From: Mesaphorura yosii | Lineage: Eukaryota; Arthropoda; Collembola; Poduromorpha; Tullbergiidae | Length of the DNA: 64,000 bases | Direction: 5' to 3' | NCBI GenBank assembly: GCA_009869945.1 | Contig: WIXG01000016.1 | Location: 186,001-250,000 of the forward strand | Shown: positions 52,875-64,000 of the stretch, piece after piece | Layout of the letters: every line of letters starts with the position of its first letter | How positions within the stretch are numbered: the first letter of the stretch is position 1 | Made by a program: the position numbers and the translations under genes | Notes under the pieces: generated by a model | The model's input: only the letters and a program-made list of their open reading frames with translations | What the model was told of the DNA's origin: nothing | Database searches by the model: none

Positions 52875-54470
52875 TTAACATGACTTCTTGGCTCTTGGCG
52901 AGTGTTTGCTTAGTCTTTATCGACGTGTGGTGCGACATTGCTGGCCGTGTTCGTGCGGGAGGCGGGACGAAGGGCGATTGCAAATATTGATAACACTTTA
53001 AGCACACAACAACGGCGTGGCGCAGCACAGCGCGGCGCGGCGGCATGTTGCTTTATCTCTCTATTTCTCGGTGGTGCACGTCAAGTTCGAAATTAACAAC
53101 CAGGAAACAATGGCGAGCCAATGGCAAAGAATGATGTGTGGCGGTATCGGCAGCAGCAATAAAAATGTTACATGAGAAAAGTTGAGGCGAGATTCAGATG
53201 TGAAGATAAAGATTACACAACGACGACCGTCTCTGCGCCGCATTGCACCGCACGGGAAAGGACTTTCTTTTGAATCTTATTACACGCATCAGTTGCACAT
53301 CATTTATCATCATTCACACAAGATGATATCATCCGCAGCCATTCAACTAACTAACCAAGCATCAACCCTTCGTTTTCTTCCGCCCCAAGTGCTCGTGATT
53401 CGAACGATGGAATGCATTGCGTGTTTACACAGCACAATTGCATCTGCTTCCAAGATGCGAGATGCAAGAAGACGCCGATGTTTGTCTTGTGCAGTTGGAT
53501 AAGTTTTTCATTGTTGCCAACTTATTCTCAAGTTTTTATTCCTGTATACTTATTTTTGTAACAACTTGTTGACTTTGTGGATGCGCGTACACTCGCACTG
53601 AACGCATTGCATCACATCGCTTCGTGCACTGGTTTGAATTTAATGCTGCTCCTCATTGAAAACTTTTCCCCCACGCGCTTTGATTTTTACAAACAGTTGC
53701 AACAACCATGAATTATGCCAAAATTGTCTTTTTCCCCTTCGTGTCGGTACGCAAGAAACTTAAAAAGTTGGAGAAAATAGTTTTTATAAACACGCACAAT
53801 GGAAAAAGTAAAAGCGGAAAAGTTCACAATTTGTTTATTATGGAAATCCAGGCGAAAGAGTCGAAGTCGGAGACGCCTTGATTATTTTGTGACTTTTGTG
53901 TCTACGCTTCTCGCGTGCCGCGTCGTCCATTTGCGAGAAGATGCGTCATTCGTGTTCTGTTGCGATATGATTATGCACAATTTAATTGTGGAATGGCGCT
54001 TGCGAAAGACGGAAGCTTTGTGGCACATTATTAAAAATATGTGCGCCAAAACTTTTAATTTGGCGTCTGAGAAAAGTGCGGCAAAAATATTAATTCTTTG
54101 AGTGGCAAAACGCTCGCGCCCGCTCTTCCTTACAAAATTTACAATTGTGCACTCAGATTTCAGATAAGGACATTGTCACACATATTCGGCCGCAGATGTG
54201 AATTTAATGCAATTCTGTCTCCGTATTTGTGTATTTGCATGCTTTCACTTTACCCTTTCGCATTTCCGTGTTTATTGCTTCGAGTTCAGAGCGCGGACGC
54301 ATTTGCACTAATGCAACATCATCATCATTATCATCAGGAACACTGGCGCTCGGATCATTCATAACCTGATCATAACTCAGGAGCAACTGCATTGTTTCAC
54401 ACGAGTGTCATTTATTCGTACGCATACGCCACATTTGCCAGTTGCGGTGAAGGTTTCCGTGTTTCTTCAA

Positions 54471-54488
54471 TGGCAGTGGCAGTGGCAG
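54471..54488. repeat. (TGGCAG)3 short tandem repeat
   Basis: The hexamer TGGCAG occurs three times in a row. It has no evident role. Confidence 0.85.
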
Positions 54489-54643
54489 TTCATTGCCTGA
54501 ATGCATAGGCATAACGTATTAATCATCGGACATAATTCGGTTCACTGAAAACAAGACAACTGGGCAGCAACAGCAACGCAGCGGCGCAGCAACCGTCGTC
54601 AGTGATAACTGGGATGAAGCATGATCAATCACTCACGCACGCA

Positions 54644-54655
54644 CACACGCGTGTG
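54644..54655. repeat. 12-bp perfect palindrome
   Basis: CACACGCGTGTG equals its own reverse complement and sits in a CA/CG-rich patch. It has no evident role. Confidence 0.8.
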
Positions 54656-54981
54656 GTGGAACCAGCAGCTCCGTTTCTAGCAGCGCTTCCCGGAAGCCTA
54701 AAATTAGGCAGACCAGATAGAATTCATCTCCATTTTCTTGCTATTTTTGATTTCATCTCATTAAAAGTCCGCTCTGTCAGGATCTTCATGAAAGGGCGAT
54801 ACCGCTGCTTAATCCTTCCCTGCTGCTTGCCTGGGCGTAATCGTAAGCACCGCAGAATTTTGGAAATCATGATGATTTCTGTGCCAAGAGCAAATTCATG
54901 CGAGCAGAGTTTGCGAAAGCGACATTAGCAATTGACGCGAAAAGTTAACAATTTGAGACAGCAAGAGGGGATGGTGTATCT

Positions 54982-56303
54982 TTAGTTCTTGATGGTCTTG
55001 GAGCTGCGAAATTCTGAAATATTAATTGGCGCTTGAACGAGTCGAGCCAGTCCAAGTCGTCGTGGACAGCAGTCCGCATAAAGCCGCATGTGATCGTCAT
55101 CCAAACCGTAGATTGCGTTGATCCAACAAAATAAATCCTCAGGAGCCTCATAAACAGTGACAACACGAATTGATTGTTGTGCATGAGTTGAAGAGAAGCA
55201 AAGCCAATTGGGACACATTCTGGATAAGTCTGTGAAAAAGAAAATCGTACGGAAAGACGTAGGATTTTGTCATTTCACGTCTCGAACAAAAGAACACCAC
55301 TCAAAAGTTGTTATAATATTACAAGTATCTCTAAAGTCAACTAGGTTTTTCGTCTTATCAGAATCTTTCATCTTCTGTTGTTTCTGCCTCATTGACCATC
55401 GCCGTTAGTTACCTGGAGGCCTTCCTGCGTCAACGTCGTGCTGCTCCAACAAAATCCATATTGCCTACCTGTCGCTGTCGCCTGTCCAAGTTATTTTGAG
55501 TTTTGGTATTCGTGCAACCAGCAAACAGCAACTAGCATACTTCACCAGAGAGAAGAATGACAGCGCCCAAACGTCGTTTCATTTCTTGTCCCACAACTTC
55601 GAGAATTTTCCACAGATTGACTTGATTGGACAAAAATAATGCGCATTTCTGGAATTTCTTGCCTTTACCTGCTCAAATTAGGATTTTAAGCCCAAACCCA
55701 GAGTTTCAAACTTGGTTTCGTAATGGCAATGGCAATGAGTGGTTTGTTGTGGTGGCCTCCTTCCTCGTCCATCTCTCGCACGCGTAGCAGCGTGAATTTT
55801 GTTTGGCCAATACGCCCTGGCCCATCCAAGATGATGATGTGCCGTATTTTTCATCCTGACATGGCATTACCAGCCGGGATGAGTTCTCATAAGTTGTTAT
55901 CGTATGGATCCAACTTTCGTACTCGTTTTAAAAGTTCAATTTCCAGTCGAACGGTTTTGTTATTTTTTAGGATTTGCGGTGGTCCGGGGAGATTCACGCA
56001 ACATGGCTCCTTTTCATCAAACTCTCCACAGATTTAAAGATGTAAAGTAATACTTGAGTTATGAGCGAGATTACAAGTAATGATCTATTGTGAAAGGATA
56101 AGATTCGGGCCTGTCCGAAGGGAATTCCAAGCGAGTTGTTCTTCACGCTCATTTTGTTCCCGCAATAACATAAACAACAGATGAGAAAACATCTCCTCTG
56201 TACTCTTGATATCAATCACATCACGACGCACAATGCGTATGCCTGCGTACTTTCGGTTGGGTTCATGCCTCATTAACTTCTGTCCAGATATCTGCATACT
56301 CAT
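54982..56303 (-). pseudogene. Broken Pif1-like helicase, probably a Helitron remnant
   Basis: Reading the minus strand from high to low coordinates gives four pieces in the order of a Helitron replication helicase. Piece 56303-56085 holds EEMFSHLLFMLLREQNE, similar to the region before the ATPase core. Piece 56033-55689, interrupted by two in-frame stops, holds IIILDGPGRIGQTK. This resembles the family Walker A text (hydrophobic-LDGPGGTGKT), with the lysine changed to glutamine, and PLIAIAIT follows it. Piece 55640-55536, in another frame, holds ILEVVGQEMKRRLGAVILLSGE, resembling the LE-VDRTLRDI ... GGKVVLLGGD segment. Piece 55218-54982 holds DLFCWINAIYG and, at 55032-55021, APIN in place of APTN. 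Frame changes and stops between the pieces show that it is dead. I did not find a Rep (HUH) domain or Helitron ends, so the boundaries are unknown. A degenerate host Pif1 gene is the alternative. Confidence 0.42.
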
Positions 56304-56309
56304 CGGCCA

Positions 56310-59300
56310 TTAACTTAACATTGTGCTTGTGAGCAATCCTCTTTTAGTCATTTAACTACGCTACATTTACATAGCGAACCGTGTATTTAAATTAGTGCGT
56401 CAGTGCGTTTAGATTAACGACGAATTCCGAAATGGTCCAATTTCAGCAAAGTCCTCGTGAGTTTTTTCGCCGGCAGCTGCCTCTTCTGTCTGGGCCGGTC
56501 GGCCTGAATTGCATTCTCTGCACTGCCTTTGAAGTTTGTACGAAATCAAGTTGCGAACATGATATTGATGGCCCAACTGATAAGATAATGCAATATTACA
56601 ATTGTGCCCGAGTCCACAAACTGTAGACTACTTTCTCTCTCCACCAAAATATTCCATTACTTTATGTAAAGGGAAAGCAAACAATGAAAACGAAAGTGGA
56701 AGGAGAAATTTTGCCTCGAGTCAACTATTTTTCGATGCTCTGCTCCGTATGGCTTTGCGTGGTGTAAAGTGTAGAAAGATTAGGGTTCATCCTATGCCGT
56801 GCCTTAAAGTAGAGAGATTTTCATCTCTGAAATATGCTCATCCCCGTTTCTTCTTTTACTGTTCACTCTGCGCTTCGCACGCAAAAGATCAAAGCAAAGA
56901 GTTTATTGTTTATTGCTAACCAGTGGGTTTTACACGGCTTATCACGGGACTAGCGACAGAATTGGGATTAACACGGCGAGACTGCATCAACATCCCCGTG
57001 CTCTTTGTATTTCTCGTTCTTTCTCCTCCAAACAATGCATACATGCATAATGTCTCAAAGATTGCCAACTTTATTGTCAGTCACTGGAAAAAGTGATGAA
57101 TAAGTCTCCTTTGTTCTCTGAATTTGTGAAAACAAAAGTACACAAGGCTCCAAGCACATTCTTCTTGTTCTTGCTCCTCCGTTGGTCTGCTGATGTTGAT
57201 ATAAAGCTCAAAGCATTAAATGCGAACTAATGAGAAGGGGTAGGAAGAAAAATAGTTCATTGTAACATTGATTAACTCTTCAAAAGTACACTCAATTTGT
57301 TTAAGAACAAACATTTGTTGTTTTATGCACTCTTTTGTCCTGATAAATTAGCAAGGACGGATGCACGTCTGAAGATTGTAGCCCAGGGTCTTAAAACCCA
57401 ATCATCACAAAGGCGAGGAGAAAGCAAACTTATTACTGGGGTTTCGTATTTTTCTAAGCTCTTGATCACCTTAATCTCCCTTCCTCCTCTCTCCTGAAGA
57501 TGAACCCTGTTAATACCAAAGTAACCGGTTTATCTTCCGCCCTTGAAGCAATGAGCCTAAAATTTAAAAATATGCGCCGGGCTTCTCGTCAAATTTCCGC
57601 TTAACACGAAGGAATGCCAACATTCCATTCTTGGAGATGTTTGATAGGCTGGTATTTACATGAATCGTCAATAAAAATACATAGACAGGAGAGATCAGGC
57701 GATCGAGCTGCGCATCAACTGAATATTGACGCGTTCAATCTCGTCTGCATTTCACGCAGTTGATTGTTTCTCTTTGATCCTTCACGCAGGTGTCAAAGTC
57801 GCAACGAAAACATGCACAATAAAATCAGACACGTTGCAGTTGATCGACATTAACCTAATTCCTTAATGTTTTGCTCAGCAGCTTGCTCGAGACCGATTTC
57901 TATTTCGTATGAAGTCATAACAAAGAGAATATTGTTTTGTGTTCCATTTCTGTCAGCGTTACTGTCACGTCAGATGATATTTATGTGTGCTCTCTGCGAC
58001 TGAAAGTTTGTTGGGTCCTGTGTCCAAGTATTCAATCTCCACCTCGGCCAAGACGTGTGCCTGTGCTTGTGGCTGGCATCCCTACGCTAACCTCTCAATA
58101 AATCCACTACTTTTAAAGTTACACACGTAGTTGCACACTTTGCCTTTTTCCAACTTAAACTTCCGAAAGTTTAAATTCCCCGTATGCCCCGTGCTTGCTT
58201 TCACACCGACCCGGCCAAATTCAATTCAATTTACAGGCGAACAACGTCGTCGTCAATGCGCTGCTCGCGGAAACGGAATAGTTTTTCCCCTGACAGTACA
58301 GTTACAACGGCTCCAGAGTCCAGACAGGCGGTGAGATTCCTGACTGCCTGGTGGCGTAAACAGAAAGCCAACCAGGAGTTTGCTGGCTCCTGCCACTGCC
58401 AAGCAGCCAACTCTCGCGGGAATTAAAGTCGCTTTCATTTAAAGGGCTTTAGCTTCACTTTTCCTAACCGTATTATTGTGCTTTCACTGCAGCACGAAGA
58501 ACGAGCGGGCACGGAGAGCGATTGAATGAACCACTGCACCAACAATGTGAGGATACTGGCAGTGAATTTAAATTCGAAATTATTTTCGAAATCAAGAAGG
58601 TGAAATGTTCTACTCCTTCGTCCTTTGCACTCTCTTCTTGGCAGTAAATGATTGTGAATAGTCGCTTGAATTTATGGATTCACATTTATTGTGCTGGTGC
58701 AACACAATCGCCATTGTAAAAGGTCGAAAATGGGCAATCGCAATAGAATGGAAAGCAACGGGAAATAAATCAATGAGTGCTTGGCTATTGCTTTGCTCTT
58801 GCATGGGTGGACAAAAGTCGAAGTCGAAACAGGTGATACTTGATTTCTTTTTCTGATAAGAGCGAGTGAAATTCTTAACCTCAATTTGAGCACGCATGCA
58901 CCCATTTCATGCCACATGCAAACATTTAATTTCGATAACAAAGCCCGATTTATTTACAAGGCTTTCGGTAACATTTCCGCACTCCGACGCCTTAACTCCC
59001 CTGTGGTCACGGTCATGGGCTTGAGGACGCTGAGCAGGTGAACTGTCAACTGCGGTTTCAGTGATTCAGTTCCTGCTGGCAGTTAAGGTTCTAATTTAAG
59101 AGCGCTTTTTAATATCAACTGCTTGTCAGGCCCTAATCTAATCTGAATTTAGAACTGATTAAACGTGAAGGATCTGCTGCATGCTGCCGGGTTATCACGT
59201 TTTTGCAAGCACAAATTTTCTTTTTGTACACAGGCATGGGATCGTTTTAAGAGCAAACAAGTTCTTACATTAATTAATGAACTCATTACTGAAACGTACC

Positions 59301-62300
59301 GGTTTCTTATCAGATCTCCGCTCTGCCTTTGCCTTAGTGCAGGTTGAAGTCTCTCACTAGAATCATGCCACACAGCGGGTCGATGCTCGAGTTATAAAAC
59401 AAACTGCGAATTTGCATTTAGAGCGATACCTTAAGGAATCCTAAATTTAAGCCTGAAATGCAATGTTGATTAACGCGCATTCTGAGTCACGAAATCAGAT
59501 TTCTTTTGTCCATAAACTAAAAACACTTCATAACTTCATTGCTGCGCCCTATCCAACTAATTTCGCTTGATTAAACTTGGAATAAGCCGAGCCACAGTGC
59601 GCCAAGGCCGGGCTCTGCATTATGCAATGCATTATTAAACCAGATTGTAAAGAGTCGGTAATGAAGCAGAGAGCTGCTTGACTAGGAGATGGACTCGACT
59701 TTGTCTACATTACAACAGAATTTGCCTCCGGTGTTACTTGATGATGAAAGAAACACCGCCGTCGCATTAACGAAACATGTCATGCATCTTCAGTCGTGCC
59801 AACTGCACGTCTCCGTCTGCCGCAGATACTTCATCTTGTCAAACCATCGCATTTAATAGACGAATGTTTCATTTTACGATTACCGGAGGTGATGTCTGCT
59901 GCTGATACTTTCAGCGCTCAACCACAAAGAAGGTCGATTCAGTTGATAGCTCATTTACTTAAATTACAGGTTATTAAAATACCTCACGTTCAACCTATAA
60001 TAATTTAATGGTTGTATTAACCTGTACGGTCTAATCAAGCGATTGTGTGCAATTTTGCCAACGTCAACCGCATCTTCGCTCCGCCGATTCTGTTTATTAG
60101 TACATTTGAATTCACCCACTGGACATAATTTGCCATTAATGCTTAGGCGGAGTAGCAAGAAGCGCTCAAAACATGCTTCTATTTTTCTAAAACACTATGA
60201 ATTTAGGGTAACGACATGGATAGTGGCTAATTTTGAAATCTAGAACCACGATAACTTCGCATTTTCCTCTGAGGTTTAATTCACCCGTGGCTGCAGCACA
60301 AAAAGGAATATGAATTGACGCAGGCAAGGCGAGACTCATTTTCTCACGTCTGGTCCTTAAAATGCAGGGTTGAGAAATCCCGTCCGTGTCAAGCACAGAA
60401 GGCTTCGCATTTTCTTTATAACCTCAGCAGGACATTTCTTCACCGGGCCACAAAAGTGTAATAATTCTAATAATATTCATTGTGCCTTGAGAAACCATAC
60501 TTAACCGTTTCTAATCATTGAAGGGAACTTGAAGTTTATGATTCTTGAGACCGCGCTGCACCGCACCGAAGACAATCGTAATTTTAAAGAGCCAGACTAC
60601 CAGCAAAGCCTTAACCGAACCTTGACTAATTGCCGAAGCTTTTTTCGGCTGAAAGAGACCGAGTGCCATAAAATAGTTGCTGGTCTTTTGAAGGGATTAC
60701 GCGAAGAAACGCAACGTAGGAAATTTGAGCTTAGCTCCGTATGGCTTTTCGCTTTGGTTATGGTGCATGAATGAAGAAATAAATTTTGAAAGAAATCCGC
60801 TCAGAGTTCATTCACAATTCAGAAGTAAGCCGACAAGTAAATAAAAATTGAAGGATTCATTGACTTGATTTTATGTATTGCGCGGTAATGAACTACCGTG
60901 AAAATTGACAAATCCATAAACTAAATGATTAACTGCGGATCCTTCCGCAAAGACTTTCTTCTCGTGTTCACAGCGCAGCACTTTGTTTGTGCACCTGTCA
61001 AGGCTGCCCGTTTAACCTCAGCAGATACGAGCTACGTTTTTGTTCTTCGTTTTTTGTAACTTTGTACCACATTGTACATCAGACACAGTGTACTACTTAA
61101 GTTAAGACGGGGTCTGCGTACCTTTCATGATCATTGTGTGGTATCGATTTTACAACGCAGTAAATTATTTGCCATAATCGGAACTAACCACACTTAATTG
61201 TGGGTCTAGGCAGTTGGAGACAAAGTCACTGAACATAAACTCGCTTTTGGACAGCTGTTGGGACTCCCGGAGACTTTTATGTCTGTCCTGAAATGTCGTG
61301 GTTTAAAGGTGCGTCTGCGTCGTGCATTCTGGTTTATCTCTTTTGTACTTTTCGTCCATTGTGTGTGGCCCTCGCCTTCCCATTGTCAAACGCTTGTAAT
61401 TCCTCTTTTCTCATTTGCTTCACATTCCATCGAGCATGAGAGTGATCTTTGTCGCCGTAATGAATGATAAGCGCATTTTACGACCTTCCCGCCGTGCTTT
61501 ACGATTAAAGCCGTCTGCGTAAAGTTCACCCAAGTCCTGACCTACGATTCTTGTTTTCAGTCAAAGTTTGTCGAGCTTTCGTAACTCGCTGTGACTTTTT
61601 AAACTTTTAACGTTAAGAGAATGTCAGTCAAATTCCTGGAGTCACATCAAATGCAAGTGCGTTCAGCGAAAAAGAGGAAAGAATCCTTTCCACTTGTAGC
61701 ATTTGAAGAAGATTTCTCCGTCAAGAAGACAAAACTCTGGAATTTTAAACGTTGGGACTGACTCTTTTGAAATGTTGATTAAGTTTGAGCTGATTATTGA
61801 GAATCTTGCATTCGTATTTCTCGATTGTCAGTTCTAATCAGGATAAACACGCACAAATTCGACTCCGGCCTTCTTCGTTAATATTTATCTGCGTTAATGT
61901 ATTTACTCAGCGGGAAACCATAAACAAAACTTGTGAGTTCTTGTTTCTTTCTCTCCCCTTGTTTCTCGTTCTCCTGGCCGGCTTCTTGTAAGTCGAACCC
62001 TGACAAGCTGTTCATTTAAGAAGAGAGCGTAAAGGTCTAACCCAATAGGTCAAGGTCCACGGTCACTTTCAATGCATCATTTTTTCTCTGAAATGAACTC
62101 ACGGCTTTCAAGACATGAAGTATGGCAATAGGACTCATTTGTTACGGTTAACTAAATAAGCGTAGGCTTCAAATAACCGAAAGTCTGGCTGCCCGTCTCC
62201 TTTGAGTCTCTGACGTCTGGAGTCTGGGTTGGCGGCAGAATCTTGACTCATGTTCCACTCAACTGAGCGCAGCTGCACACGGAATGAATGCTCACTTGAT

Positions 62301-64000
62301 GTTCCAACGCCAACCGAAACTTGCAAGTTCGGATTTCAGTAATGCGAGCACTCTATTGCACTGTCCCAAAACCAACTAATTAAACTGTTGCGCATCATTT
62401 AGTCTCATTAGCATGAAGTGTCGGATGCAAACTTAATTAGCGAATGGGTGGCAACATTTGTTTATCAAATCACATTTATAATTAAAATCCACGCGACCTA
62501 AATCTAAACCAAGTGCAAGTGTCCAGCTGGATCAACTTTCGATGTAGTACGTGTCGAGATTAGGATGGAGTAAAAAGTTATTACTGAAATGAGAGAGATG
62601 GATTTTTGTCGCTTTTGTCCTCTGAAACTGCACTGATTCGTCATGCAGCGTAATAATAGGAAACGCATCAGTGGACTGAATGCTCCGAAGTTACTTCCGC
62701 TTCAATAGACAGCGGAATGGAGCAGTCTGAACAATAAAGTCGAAATAGTTGGACTAATAATGTTGTAAACGCATTGACAACACTCCCTTGCCAATGAAAT
62801 GTATGCGAGCGCATTGGATTATTGTAGGAAATGTCTTTGTCACTTGGCATTATTGTCACCAACCTAAAAGCTTAGTGAAGGATTTATTTTAGTCGAGCCC
62901 CGAAAATAGAAAAAGATTATTGAAAGAAAATGGGGTGAAAAATACGAACTCGAGAGAGAATTCCACATCTTCGACGCGTCCATTTTCTTAAGATAACAAT
63001 GGGAGAAAGAATTGCACCCTTCCTACCCCGAAACAATGGCAATTAATTCTTTTCCTGTACTTGCTTAGTCCGGTCAAGTTGAAAAAATCGAAATTGGTTG
63101 TCGAGCAGCACAAAAGAGAATGAGAGCTGCATTTTCCAATTACTCAGGACAAATCAACCCCTCCGTATTCCATTCACGGCAAGGGAATTCTGAGCCGTGT
63201 GCCCGCGAATGAATGTAAGGATCGATGCGGCGAAGAGGGTGATGAATTCACAAGCTTTAATTTTGTGTTCGTGCAATACGCGACGAGTGCGAGGAACGCA
63301 ATGCGTCTAATTGTTAAAACTTAACGCTTCACAGAGAATCAAAGAACTTTATCGTGTTAAATTTGATATCGTCGCCTTCGCATTTGACAGTACAGCCGAT
63401 CAATGCATTCGGCACTGCACGTGCTTTCGCAGATCGAGCTTTTGTCGCAGACACGTTCGAGTCGTAAGAATTTATGCATGCGATTCTTTCCTGCTCGTAA
63501 CGGTGATGCTGTTTTGTCCTTGGAATGCACTGGAAGTTGGGGAATTCATCGGCTCGATTGCAAGGGGCAAATCATTGCAATGTGAAAATTGAATTCACTG
63601 ACGTGAAATTTTATCTTTATTGCACGGACTTAAAGCTCGTTAGTTGGACGGCCGTATTAACACGACGAGAGCGAGTCGACTTCAAAGAAGACATATTTCT
63701 AATGGGAAGGGTGACAATTTTTCATTCTAAATCCTGGCCAAATTGAATGCTGTAATGGCCGTAGATAGAAGAAGCTTTATCACTTAGAAGTGCAAGTGCA
63801 GGCGCGCGGAGCGGAGCGGATTAAATCTCAACAGGGTGAAAGCGAACGGAAAAGAAGTCCGAGCGGTGGAAATGGAAAGGTGCTTTGAAACACAAGACTC
63901 GAGAGACACATTACTACATTGTTTCGTATAACTTGAGATTTGTCACTTTTCTATCAGCTTCGAGAACCCCGCTCGGAGAACATGTTTCTCATTTTAAAAT
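56310..64000. other. No supported gene
   Basis: I looked upstream of the helicase remnant (minus strand) for a Helitron Rep domain and zinc finger and saw none. A plus-strand frame at 60529-60774 contains KETECHKIVAGLLKGLREET, which has a helical, charged look. I could not assign it to a family or find flanking exons. The rest is featureless. Confidence 0.55.

Larger units (their letters stand above)
52875..54980. other. No supported gene; two short repeats
   Basis: The stretch between the Ras-like exon and the helicase remnant holds a GC-rich patch at about 53008-53044, TGGCAG repeated three times at 54471-54488 and a 12-base palindrome CACACGCGTGTG at 54644-54655. A minus-strand aspartate-rich frame at 54204-54392 comes from an ATC/ATT-rich simple stretch. 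Confidence 0.6.

Noticed and set aside
54204..54392. Aspartate-rich minus-strand frame
   Set aside because: The acidic run comes from an ATC/ATT-rich simple stretch on the plus strand and has no splice support.
1..64000. CRISPR array, rRNA, bacterial operon, reverse transcriptase or DDE transposase
   Set aside because: No regularly spaced repeats, rRNA core sequences, YxDD or DDE-family text were seen on either strand.

Overview
The window looks like nuclear DNA from an invertebrate animal, most likely an arthropod, although the exact group cannot be read from the sequence. The one clear gene is a metazoan SEPT6-type septin split by seven short GT-AG introns of 68 to 92 bases. The rest is moderately AT-rich, with CpG dinucleotides common by eye. 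I see no operons, ribosome binding sites or closely packed reading frames, so this is not bacterial or organellar DNA.

Layout. Bases 1 to about 30,500 hold no gene I can support. They contain scattered short repeats and an AT-rich stretch near 22.0-23.2 kb with several homeodomain-type and POU-type core sequences. From 30.7 to 31.1 kb there is a weak candidate for a minus-strand gene pointing away from the septin. The septin occupies 31,273-33,230 on the plus strand, with a likely poly(A) signal at 33,395. Bases 33.4-52.6 kb are mostly featureless, apart from a weak minus-strand terminal-exon candidate at 42.2-42.6 kb. At 52,656-52,874 there is a short plus-strand exon whose peptide resembles the C-terminal end of a Ras-like small GTPase. 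At 54,982-56,303, on the minus strand, pieces of a broken helicase appear in the order expected for the Pif1-type helicase of a Helitron transposon. The last 7.7 kb again show no supported gene.

Function. The only product that can be discussed with confidence is the septin, a filament-forming cytoskeletal GTP-binding protein. Its G1 and G4 motifs are kept, but the G3 motif has lost its aspartate and I see no candidate for the switch I threonine. It is therefore probably a non-hydrolysing filament subunit. The genes do not form a pathway that I can see, and I found no convincing new multi-gene system. The findings are mostly single observations, with modest scores.
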